DNA from: Rosenbergiella metrosideri
GTDB taxonomy: Bacteria > Pseudomonadota > Gammaproteobacteria > Enterobacterales > Enterobacteriaceae
Length of the DNA stretch: 64,000 nucleotides
Reading direction: 5' to 3'
Assembly (NCBI RefSeq): GCF_022602565.1
Contig: NZ_JALBCV010000008.1
Coordinates: 62,001 to 126,000, forward strand
The notes beneath the pieces were generated by a model that was not told the origin of the DNA, ran no database searches, and saw only the letters and a program-made list of their open reading frames with translations. Position 1 is the stretch's first letter; each line of letters starts with the position of its first letter. A program made the translations under genes and the position numbers. Of this stretch, positions 17,591 through 25,431 are shown in pieces.

Positions 17591-18361
17591 ATGACAGAGC
17601 ATGAATTACAACTGCGCATCGATTTAGCAGCATGTTTCAGATTGGTTGCTGAGTTAGGGATGCATGAGGCCGTGGCGAATCATTTTAGTGCAGCGGTCTC
17701 TCCCGAAGGCAATACTTTTTTAATCAATCCTAAATGGGTTCATTTTTCACAAATTACTGCGGAAAATTTACTATTACTTGACGCAAATAACCCCCAGGAC
17801 GCACTGCGCGAAGATGTTGATGCGACAGCGTGGGCAATACATGGTCAAATTCATCGTCGTCGCCCGGATATCCGGGCGGTTCTTCACCTACATCCTATCT
17901 ATACTACGACGATCGCCTGTCTTGAAGACCCTCGTATTTTACCGATTGACCAAACAACTGCGCGGTATTTCAATCGTATTGCGTTTGATGAACAGTATGG
18001 CGGAATGGCAGAGACGGAAGCAGAAGGTGCACGTTTGGTGGGCTTACTGGGTAACCACCAGCGATTATTGATGGGTAATCATGGGGTGATGGTCACAGCG
18101 AAAACGATTGGCGAAGCCTTCGACGATATCTATACCCTAGAGCGTGCCTGTACTTTCTTAGTTAAGGCTTACAGTACTGGTCGTCCATTACGGATCTTGT
18201 CCGATGAGGTGGCAGAGAAAACGGCACAGGGTTGGGAGGCAATCACTGATTTTTCACAGGCGCATTTTGAGCAAATGAAAAAAATCTTATTAGCGCGTGA
18301 GTCTCTTCACCAGAATAACGAGGGAGCTATCGATGTCACTGAGAGCCGTTTTACTCGATGA
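17591..18361 (+). CDS. Class II aldolase/adducin family protein
   Basis: A 256-residue zinc aldolase or epimerase-type protein. H-L-H-P near residue 100 and G-N-H-G near 160 supply the metal-binding His residues; A-V-A-N-H-F-S near 27 and F-L-I-N-P-K-W near 46 are the family start region. Members cleave or epimerise phosphorylated or unphosphorylated sugars and hydroxy acids. It overlaps the following dehydrogenase by 29 bases, so they are probably used together. The paralogue in block B (43314-44042) has H-T-H-T at the same site, so the two differ in detail. Substrate unknown. Confidence 0.85.
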   Translation: MTEHELQLRIDLAACFRLVAELGMHEAVANHFSAAVSPEGNTFLINPKWVHFSQITAENLLLLDANNPQDALREDVDATAWAIHGQIHRRRPDIRAVLHLHPIYTTTIACLEDPRILPIDQTTARYFNRIAFDEQYGGMAETEAEGARLVGLLGNHQRLLMGNHGVMVTAKTIGEAFDDIYTLERACTFLVKAYSTGRPLRILSDEVAEKTAQGWEAITDFSQAHFEQMKKILLARESLHQNNEGAIDVTESRFTR

Positions 18362-19295
18362 GGATCAGCTTATTGCAGACAAGGAGGATAGAGAGCGATT
18401 GGTGCAGGCATTTACGCACTGTGAACGTTTTGCCTCATCCACTCCGCCGCAATGTACCACACGACTTCGTTTCGCCGAGGTGGTAATCACTAACGGCACC
18501 CCCTTGACGCGTGAGCAGCTCTCTCAGGCTAAGCATTTACGATTGATTTTGATCGGTGGGACGGGCTACGAGTATGTTGACCACCAAGCGGCCAGCGAAC
18601 TTGGTATAGCGATCTATAATTGCCGAGAATACGGCATCGATAGTATTGCGCAACATACTTTTGCATTGATGCTCGCATTAACTAACAGTATCCCTCAATT
18701 TCAACGAACGGTGCGGAGTCAGCAGTGGCAACAAGCAGGTACTTTTTGCCTATTAAGCGAACCCATTAGCGAATTAAAAGATAAAACGTTGGCTATTATT
18801 GGCTGTGGGGCGGTAGGGCAGCGTGTGCAAGCCCTTGCACAGGCATTTGGTATGACAGTCAAGCTCGCCGAACTTCCTGGCCGCCCTCTTCGGTCAGGAA
18901 GAACCCCCTTAGACGAGTTACTTCCTATGGCCGACATCGTAAGTCTGCATTGTCCGCTTACCGAGCAGACTCACACACTTTTCACCGCAGAACGGTTAGC
19001 CTTGATGAAGCGTAGTGCTTTTCTTATCAATACGGCGCGTGGGGCGATTGTTGATGAGCAAGCCTTAGCCGAAGCTTTGGCTAAAGGAAAACTTGCAGGT
19101 GCCGGAATTGACGTGTTTTGTGACGAGCCTCCTTGCTCCTCACATCCTTTGCTTGCCGAGGCATTAGGCACTAAAGTCATTGCAACTCCGCATGTCGCCT
19201 GGGGAAGCGCGCAGGCTAGAAAAAAAATGGTGCATCAAATGGTTGAAAACTTCCGCCATTTTACTGAAGGCAATAGGTTGCGAAGAGTTATTTAA
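18333..19295 (+). CDS. D-2-hydroxyacid dehydrogenase (SerA/GyaR type)
   Basis: About 320 residues. The NAD-binding domain has I-I-G-C-G-A-V-G-Q-R-V near 152-162, and the catalytic Arg, Glu and His follow in N-T-A-R-G-A-I-V-D near 227, D-V-F-C-D-E-P-P near 256 and A-T-P-H-V-A-W-G near 280. It reduces 2-oxo acids or oxidises D-2-hydroxy acids. I place the start at ATG 18333, preceded by GAGGGAGC; the gene overlaps the aldolase by 29 bases. It likely works on the aldolase product. The block B counterpart is a GhrA-type enzyme of a different subfamily. Confidence 0.86.
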   Translation: MSLRAVLLDEDQLIADKEDRERLVQAFTHCERFASSTPPQCTTRLRFAEVVITNGTPLTREQLSQAKHLRLILIGGTGYEYVDHQAASELGIAIYNCREYGIDSIAQHTFALMLALTNSIPQFQRTVRSQQWQQAGTFCLLSEPISELKDKTLAIIGCGAVGQRVQALAQAFGMTVKLAELPGRPLRSGRTPLDELLPMADIVSLHCPLTEQTHTLFTAERLALMKRSAFLINTARGAIVDEQALAEALAKGKLAGAGIDVFCDEPPCSSHPLLAEALGTKVIATPHVAWGSAQARKKMVHQMVENFRHFTEGNRLRRVI

Positions 19296-19328
19296 CTTTC
19301 CATTCACTTAAGTTGGCATAGAATCTGC

Positions 19329-19372
19329 TTTACCCCTGACGTAGGTCACAATAAAAACAAGACAGGGGTAAA
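19329..19372 (+). promoter_or_regulatory. Inverted repeat covering the ribosome site of the APC permease gene
   Basis: TTTACCCCTG (19329-19338) and its perfect complement CAGGGGTAAA (19363-19372) are separated by 24 bases. The second arm contains the AGGGG ribosome site, so the hairpin in mRNA would hide it. It may control translation, or act as an operator. Confidence 0.45.
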
Positions 19373-19377
19373 TGTTT

Positions 19378-20925
19378 ATGGCAAAGGGTGAATTGAAAAA
19401 AAGACTCAGCTTAGTCGACTTATCATTACTCGGCATCGGGTCGATGATCGGTTCGGGATGGCTGTATGCAGCATTAAATAGTTCAGGTTATGCAGGTGGC
19501 AATACGGGGTGGGCCTGGACCTTAGGCGCTATTATCGTGTTGTTAATTGGGTTAGTGTCGGCCGAACTTTCTGCGGCCATCCCTCGCGCAGGGGGATTTG
19601 TACGGTATCCCAATTATTCCCACGGTAATATCGTCGGTTTTGTGATTGGGGTCAGTTCATTATTAGCCTACACCAGTACAGCGGGTGTGGAAGTCGAGGC
19701 CGTCAGGCAATACGCCCTCTACTGGTGGCCAGCACTAGGCCATAGCGACGGTAACCCAACAACGCTGGGGTTTGCGGTACAGATTGGTCTGCTGGTGATC
19801 TTCTTCCTTCTAAACTATTGGAGTGTCAGCGTTTTTGGCCGGGTGAACACGATTATCACAACCTTTAAGTTTATCGTGCCGCTGATTACCATCGTTACGC
19901 TACTGCTCTATTATAACTCTGCCAACTTACAGGTCCCGCCTGCGCCTCCTGGCGGTGCACACGGTGTCTTTACTTCGCTGACTGGTGCAGGGATCGTCTT
20001 CGCCTACTTAGGGTTTCGGCAAGCGGTCGATTTCGCCAGTGAGGCAAAAAATCCGCAACGCAACGTGCCTATCGCTATCTGTATCGCCATTGCGGTCAGC
20101 TTTGTTATCTACCTCGCCTTGCAATATGCATTTATGGGCGCGGTGCCAAGTGATGTGCTCTCTGCGCACGGCTGGGCGGGATTGAAAGCGATTTTCCAAT
20201 CGCCTTATGCCGATCTGGCACGTAGCTTAGGGCTGATGTGGTTAATCAATCTTATTTTGGTCGATGCCGTTATCTCTCCTGCAGGCACTGGTAATATCTA
20301 TCTGGCGAGTGCGGCGCGGGTTCTTTTTGCCCTCGCACGTAACGGACATCTGTGGAAAAGTGCAGGTGAGGTAGATGAAAAGTCAGGTGTACCGCGTGGT
20401 GCATTATGGTTAGCGTTAATCTTATCGATTGCGTGGACCTTACCTTCGGAATTCCAAGTCTGGGGAGGACTGATCGGTGCGGTCACCTCTGCCACGGTCT
20501 TTACCTATATGCCCGGGCCGGTAACCTTAGCCGCGTTTCGTACCCATCTGCCAGGCTTACATCGACCTTTCCGTTTACCAATGGCGGCGATTTTAAGCCC
20601 GCTCTCTTTTGTCGCCAGCACACTCTTAATCTACTGGAGTGGTTGGTCGGTGAACGAAATCCTGATCCCGATCTTTATCGTGGCATGGGTAGGTTATGCA
20701 CTGTTAAGCAGAAAGAGTCCAACTTATCAGCAGGATATCGCCTGTAGTTGGTGGCTATTAGCCTATTATATTGCGATGTTAATTTTATCTAAAATCGGTA
20801 CTTTCGACGGGCTTAATCTGCTCAGTACTCCGATGGATATGATTATTGTCACCATCGTTGCGCTGATCTGCTATTACTGGGGAGCCAAAACCAGTATCGC
20901 GAAACCGGTTATTGCCGAAGAGTGA
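19378..20925 (+). CDS. APC-superfamily amino acid permease
   Basis: About 515 residues with 12-14 membrane helices. The first reads G-I-G-S-M-I-G-S-G-W near 17-26, the APC substrate-loop motif, and P-R-A-G-G-F-V-R-Y-P near 69 follows. A-S-E-A-K-N-P-Q-R-N-V-P near 223 is the conserved loop before helix 7. It most resembles YhdG-like and other amino acid permeases of gram-negatives. I prefer ATG 19378, eight bases after AGGGGT, over the ATG at 19372. It follows block A on the same strand, with 76 bases between genes, and may export or import the same amino acid. Exact substrate unknown. Confidence 0.85.
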   Translation: MAKGELKKRLSLVDLSLLGIGSMIGSGWLYAALNSSGYAGGNTGWAWTLGAIIVLLIGLVSAELSAAIPRAGGFVRYPNYSHGNIVGFVIGVSSLLAYTSTAGVEVEAVRQYALYWWPALGHSDGNPTTLGFAVQIGLLVIFFLLNYWSVSVFGRVNTIITTFKFIVPLITIVTLLLYYNSANLQVPPAPPGGAHGVFTSLTGAGIVFAYLGFRQAVDFASEAKNPQRNVPIAICIAIAVSFVIYLALQYAFMGAVPSDVLSAHGWAGLKAIFQSPYADLARSLGLMWLINLILVDAVISPAGTGNIYLASAARVLFALARNGHLWKSAGEVDEKSGVPRGALWLALILSIAWTLPSEFQVWGGLIGAVTSATVFTYMPGPVTLAAFRTHLPGLHRPFRLPMAAILSPLSFVASTLLIYWSGWSVNEILIPIFIVAWVGYALLSRKSPTYQQDIACSWWLLAYYIAMLILSKIGTFDGLNLLSTPMDMIIVTIVALICYYWGAKTSIAKPVIAEE

Positions 20926-20939
20926 TAATTTATTAGCCT

Positions 20940-20957
20940 CGGAGCGCCTACGCTCCG
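20940..20957 (+). terminator. Hairpin after the APC permease gene
   Basis: CGGAGCG / CGCTCCG with a CCTA loop lies 15 bases after the stop. The following T tract is weak (TGATTTTA), so termination may be partial. Confidence 0.6.
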
Positions 20958-21015
20958 GGGTGATTTTATCACTCCCTCAGTGAACAGTGTTGTCGCGCTC
21001 ATCGAAAATGCTTTG

Positions 21016-21300
21016 CTACACAGGGATAATGATGGTAAGCCGCTTCTCGACGTTCAATCTCGCCGTCAAGCCGCTCAGTCTCGATGCGCCGACGAGCATC
21101 TTTAGCGGTACAACGGTATGTATTAAGGCTATCAAGGTCAACGTCCCGTTTTCGTCACCGTATAAACGAAACCCATAATTGGAACCAACTCGCCATTTAT
21201 ACACGCCTTTCACGGCAATGCGGTCACTCTCGATGGCCCCGCATTCTTATAAAAGTCGACAATCGAGCTTCTTTTCTTCGCATTATAAATTCGACATGAC
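21016..21300 (-). pseudogene. Possible relic of an unidentified gene
   Basis: The reverse strand reads protein-like sequence: V-K-G-V-Y-K-W-R-V-G-S-N-Y-G-F-R-L from 21213, then I-I-I-P-V and stop. A second frame upstream (D-F-Y-K-N-A-G-P-S-R-V-T-A near 21240) fits onto it only with a frameshift. No start or ribosome site is clear. I do not recognise the protein. It may be a degraded gene or chance reading of the 735-base gap. Confidence 0.3.
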
Positions 21301-21662
21301 GATGCTATTACATCGTCAAAGAGTAAGCTCGGGTAACTTGACTCACTTCTCGACGCACCTAACCCTATACTTTAGGTATTATTGATACCCACTAACAGGA
21401 GCAGAGGGGCCATAATCTTCACTGCCATAAATAAGTGCTTGAAAGAAAAAAGGCGCCGTAAGTTCTTACTGCTATGAAATAATGCCGAGTGAGGTCAGTA
21501 AAATAGGAAGAGCCCCAGTAAACTGCCACCTCGCAAGAGTGATAAGAAACAGTCATTAGGTTATTGTAACGTGTCGCAGAGTGAGCGGGGCTAAGCCCCG
21601 CTGTATCACGCCATTCTCTATGGCGCGAAAAACTTAGAAAGCATTAGGGGGGGGATACTTCT
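21301..21662. other. Non-coding gap with hairpins and a G tract
   Basis: No gene is visible. AGCGGGGC-TAA-GCCCCGCT (21584-21602) and CGCCATT...-type short repeat near 21612 (CGCCAT/ATGGCG) may end transcription of the outer-membrane factor gene. Eight consecutive G (21647-21654) lie just beyond its stop codon. Confidence 0.5.
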
Positions 21663-23165
21663 CTATATGGACTCGCTTGGCACATTCCCCAATGCCCGAT
21701 TGACGGCTACAAAGGCTTGCATGACATCACGTTGTGCATTGGCTAAGTCGATTCGAGCTTGGATATCGCTGCGTTGGCTGTCAATCACATCGATAAAATC
21801 TGTCGCCCCCCCTTGGTAGCGTGCCTGTGCTAAGGCATAGGCTTGGGCTGCGCTGGCAGCTCGCTGGCGTTGATGTTGTAAAGTTTGTTGTGCAGCAGCA
21901 TAGCGACTCAGTGCATCGTCGATTTCTTGCCAAGCAGTGAGTACGGTCTTATGGAACGCCACAGCGGCTTGTTGTTGATCCACTTCACGTAAGACTATCG
22001 TGGATTTACGCCGTCCATAATCGAACAGGGGTAAATCTATATGTGGGCCAATTGACCAGGTCCGACTGGCCCACTCTGAAAAATCACTACTGTTATAGGT
22101 GTCTAACCCAAAACTCCCGGTTAACGTGATCCGAGGATAGAGCTCGGCTTTAGCAACACCGATGCGGGCCGTTGCCGCATGTAGCTTAGCTTCAGCGGCT
22201 TGGATATCAGGGCGTTGGCGAATAGTGTCTGACGATAAGCCAACGGATAACGTTGGGAGAGCGAGTGGATGCACTGTATCCCTGCGAGCCATAAGCATTT
22301 CATGTAACGATCCCGGATGCTCACCGACTAACAGGAGAATTTGGTTAGTTGCCTGAGCCTCCTGCTGTCGTAAATTGATTAATTTAGCTTGCGCGACAGA
22401 TTCATCAGCTTGCTGCAAGGCTTGCGACCGGTAATCCAATTGCCCATAGCGCGTTTTAACGGCGATGAGTCGCAGTCTTTCGCTTGTCGCCTGTTGATCT
22501 TGGTACGCTAAATCGATCTGTTGTTGAATATTTCTAAGTGTAGAATATTGCGTGATCAGGTCACTGATAATACTTAGCTGCGCGGTTTTCAACATTGCCT
22601 GCTGTGCGGCCAGATCAGCCTTAGCGGCTTCAACGGAACGACGAACATGTCCCCAAAAATCAATTTCCCACGAAGCATTCACACCAATTTGGTAACTGGT
22701 GTAAGGTGAGGCGAGTAACCCAACGTATTCATCAGGTTCCTGCACCAAAGAACGTATTGCACGCGTCGAGGAGCCATTTTCACTAATTTGCTGACGGATT
22801 ATCTGACCGGTGGCATCAACTTGGGGCGCTAACTGCGACGCCGTCACCCCAGCTTGCGCCTGAGCACTTAAAAAGTGCAACGCCGCCGTTTGCAGGTCGG
22901 GGTTGGCATTCAGTGCAAGAATAACGAGTTGATTTAATACTGGGTCTTGGTAATTTTTCCACCAGTCCCCACTGTTGTGATCTCCAGTGGTAGCAGGTCC
23001 TTGTAGGGAAGGATCACCACTGTGCCAAGATGCCCCACGTGGCGGACCAGCTAAAGTGGGGGAATGAAACTCTGGTCCGACGGTGCACCCACAGAGCGAG
23101 AGGGCTACCAGTGACGGTAGGACAGTCAGTTTACTATAATGGGTGATTAGTTTTAGGGATTTCAT
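21663..23165 (-). CDS. RND/ABC-type outer-membrane efflux lipoprotein (NodT family)
   Basis: About 500 residues of the TolC/OprM-like family. A signal peptide ends in S-L-C-G-C, the lipobox Cys near residue 30, followed by T-V-G-P-E-F, typical of NodT proteins. Two repeats of long helices follow: L-A-L-N-A-N-P-D-L-Q near 80 and R-P-D-I-Q-A-A-E-A-K near 330, plus Y-P-R-I-T-L-T-G-S-F-G near 352. It forms the outer-membrane channel. I place the start at ATG 23165 after CTAGGTG. It is the last gene of the operon with ybhR, ybhS, ybhF and ybhG. E. coli lacks such a gene here and relies on TolC, so this operon is self-contained. Confidence 0.88.
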   Translation of the reverse strand: MKSLKLITHYSKLTVLPSLVALSLCGCTVGPEFHSPTLAGPPRGASWHSGDPSLQGPATTGDHNSGDWWKNYQDPVLNQLVILALNANPDLQTAALHFLSAQAQAGVTASQLAPQVDATGQIIRQQISENGSSTRAIRSLVQEPDEYVGLLASPYTSYQIGVNASWEIDFWGHVRRSVEAAKADLAAQQAMLKTAQLSIISDLITQYSTLRNIQQQIDLAYQDQQATSERLRLIAVKTRYGQLDYRSQALQQADESVAQAKLINLRQQEAQATNQILLLVGEHPGSLHEMLMARRDTVHPLALPTLSVGLSSDTIRQRPDIQAAEAKLHAATARIGVAKAELYPRITLTGSFGLDTYNSSDFSEWASRTWSIGPHIDLPLFDYGRRKSTIVLREVDQQQAAVAFHKTVLTAWQEIDDALSRYAAAQQTLQHQRQRAASAAQAYALAQARYQGGATDFIDVIDSQRSDIQARIDLANAQRDVMQAFVAVNRALGNVPSESI

Positions 23166-23179
23166 GAAAGCACCTAGTC

Positions 23180-24295
23180 TCAATAAAGACGATTACGAAA
23201 CAACCAAGCAGCTAGCGGAAGCGTAATCGCTGCCATAACGAGCATTGGAATAAAATTGAAGGCTATATCGTAGAAATCAGCCCCTTCGAGATACACTCGC
23301 CGTACAAGATCAATCGCAAACCTAAGCGGATTAGCGTAGGTCATTATGTTGAGGATTTCTGGCATGGTTTCAATTGGGCTTAAGAGGCCTGAGAGCAGCA
23401 TCAGTGGCATCATGACCAAGAAGGTATAAAGCATGGCTTGCTGCATATTGAGTGCCACGGCAGAGAGCGAGAGGCCAATCCCCACAGCGGCGATGTTAAA
23501 GCATAACAGACCGAAATAGAGCAGTAACAATGAGCCGTGCATGGGGATGCGGAACCAATAGAGGATAATCAGTAAGATAATGGTGGACTGTAATAAGCCA
23601 ATTAATATTGAAGGAATAGCCTTACCCAATAGGAGTTGCATTGGGGTATAGGGTGTGACGAGTAATTGATCGAAAGTACCTTGTTCTCTTTCCCGTGCGA
23701 CGGACAGTGCCGCCAACATCAAGGTTTGTAACATACTTAGCGAAGCGATGAGTGAAGGCATCATCCCCCACTGTGAATCTAAATTTGGGTTATACCAAGC
23801 GCGCGTTTCCAACACCGGAATATCGCTGTGCCCCCCTCGGTCTTGATTATAACGACTGACCACTGTACTGACATAATTGGCTGCAGCACTGGCTGTTGAT
23901 GAATTTCGTCCATCTAGGATAACTTGTACGGGTGCGGTACTATTATGATTGAGCTTAGAGGCAAAATCAGAAGGAATCACTATCACCAACAATGCGTGAT
24001 CAGTGTCGATGGCCTGCGAAACTTGTGACGAGCTTGTTAGTGTCGAAATACGGTGGAACACCCCGGTTCCATCGAGATGAGTGATCAGCTGCGTTGAAGC
24101 TTCACTCTGGCTTTGATCCAGTAGCGCATAACTTACGTTATTCACATCGGTATTCGCCGCATAACCAAAAAGCAAAGCTTGCAGTAGAGGAGGGGCAAAC
24201 AAGATAACTCTATTGGCGGGTTCTTTTAATATCGCTAAGATCTCTTTGTGGATTAAAAATCCCACACGTCTTAGCCAAATCATAACCGTATGCAT
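23180..24295 (-). CDS. ybhR: ABC-2 permease YbhR
   Basis: 371 residues, inner membrane. One helix at residues 28-45, a long periplasmic loop, then five helices in the C-terminal half; the A-R-E-R-E-Q-G-T-F-D-Q-L-L-V-T-P motif near 205 is the ABC2-membrane hallmark. It is the second half of the permease pair with YbhS. It lies 5 bases after ybhS and overlaps the downstream leader, so it is co-transcribed. E. coli YbhFSR exports drugs such as tetracycline and cations, with YbhG as adaptor. Assignment to ybhR over ybhS follows order and likeness. Confidence 0.88.
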   Translation of the reverse strand: MHTVMIWLRRVGFLIHKEILAILKEPANRVILFAPPLLQALLFGYAANTDVNNVSYALLDQSQSEASTQLITHLDGTGVFHRISTLTSSSQVSQAIDTDHALLVIVIPSDFASKLNHNSTAPVQVILDGRNSSTASAAANYVSTVVSRYNQDRGGHSDIPVLETRAWYNPNLDSQWGMMPSLIASLSMLQTLMLAALSVAREREQGTFDQLLVTPYTPMQLLLGKAIPSILIGLLQSTIILLIILYWFRIPMHGSLLLLYFGLLCFNIAAVGIGLSLSAVALNMQQAMLYTFLVMMPLMLLSGLLSPIETMPEILNIMTYANPLRFAIDLVRRVYLEGADFYDIAFNFIPMLVMAAITLPLAAWLFRNRLY

Positions 24296-24300
24296 CGGTG

Positions 24301-25431
24301 CTACCTCAGCTTTTTACGTAGAGAAAAACAGGATGCACTGATCAAGACCAGCGCATAGCCCAGCAGAATTCCACATTCTTTGAAAAATTGTGGCCAATCG
24401 TCACCGGCAAGGAATAGCGCTTTAATAAGCGACATAAAATGAGTTGCCGGAAGGAGTTGGCTAATTACTTGTATGGCAACCGGTAAGTTGCGGATATCAA
24501 ATACAAAGCCGGAAAGCATCATCGCAGGCATAAAACTGGCTATCAGTGCCACTTGACTGGCCAAGAACTGACCGGGTGCATAGCCTGAAATGGTTAATCC
24601 TAAGGAGAGGGAAACCACTAGATAGAGTAGGGAGGCTAAGGTTATCGCGATCAGTGAGCCACGAATTGGGACTGCAAATAAGAAGTGTGAGGTTAGCAAA
24701 CATACAAGAAGATCGATGCATCCAATGACCATATAAGGTGCTAACTTGGCCAAGACCAGTTCGATAGGGCGCACCGGTGTGACAAAAATGGCTTCTAATG
24801 TGCCACGCTCCCTTTCACGCGCTATTAATAAGCCTGTTAGAAAAGCCCCGATTAGCGTGAGGATTAGCACAACCAATCCAGGAACGATAAACCATGTGCT
24901 ATTTCCTGATTCGTTAAACCATAAACGTTGGTCAATGGAAACAGTTCCCATGCGGGCTTGTCCCCCGCCTAGGCGGTCCACCTTAATGGCTGAAGCGGTC
25001 GCAATTGCGCCCGACACGTAGGCTTGGATTGAAGAGGCGACACTTGTTTCGGCCCCGTTTGTAATGAGTTGAAGTTGTCCATTACCACGACTTTGTTGGC
25101 GAGCAAAATCGGGAGGAATACGTAAAATTGCATCAGTTTCGTTATGCCGTAATGCTTGGACCGCTGCGGCCATAGAAGAGTATTCTGTGGGAACTACATA
25201 GGTACTCCCTTGAAGTCCTGAGAGTAGGGTATTAACCTGAGGTGTTCGTTGTTCCATCACGATTGCGACTCTGCCATTCGGTAAGTCAAATGAAAGCCCA
25301 TAACCAAAAAGCAAGATCAGTAAGAGAGGCAGCAACAAACCAACAGCGAGGTTGCTTTTATCCCGCAACAACTGATGAGTTTCTTTACGTATCAGTGTCG
25401 TCAGCCGTCGACCAAATGAAGATTGGCTCAT
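24301..25431 (-). CDS. ybhS: ABC-2 permease YbhS
   Basis: 376 residues with the same layout as YbhR: L-L-L-P-L-L-L-I-L-L-F-G-Y-G near 30, a periplasmic domain, then A-R-E-R-E-R-G-T-L-E-A-I-F-V-T-P near 207 and four further helices. It pairs with YbhR and the dual ATPase. Its start overlaps the ybhF stop by four bases (ATGA), showing translational coupling. Together they form the inner-membrane part of the drug efflux pump. Confidence 0.88.
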   Translation of the reverse strand: MSQSSFGRRLTTLIRKETHQLLRDKSNLAVGLLLPLLLILLFGYGLSFDLPNGRVAIVMEQRTPQVNTLLSGLQGSTYVVPTEYSSMAAAVQALRHNETDAILRIPPDFARQQSRGNGQLQLITNGAETSVASSIQAYVSGAIATASAIKVDRLGGGQARMGTVSIDQRLWFNESGNSTWFIVPGLVVLILTLIGAFLTGLLIARERERGTLEAIFVTPVRPIELVLAKLAPYMVIGCIDLLVCLLTSHFLFAVPIRGSLIAITLASLLYLVVSLSLGLTISGYAPGQFLASQVALIASFMPAMMLSGFVFDIRNLPVAIQVISQLLPATHFMSLIKALFLAGDDWPQFFKECGILLGYALVLISASCFSLRKKLR

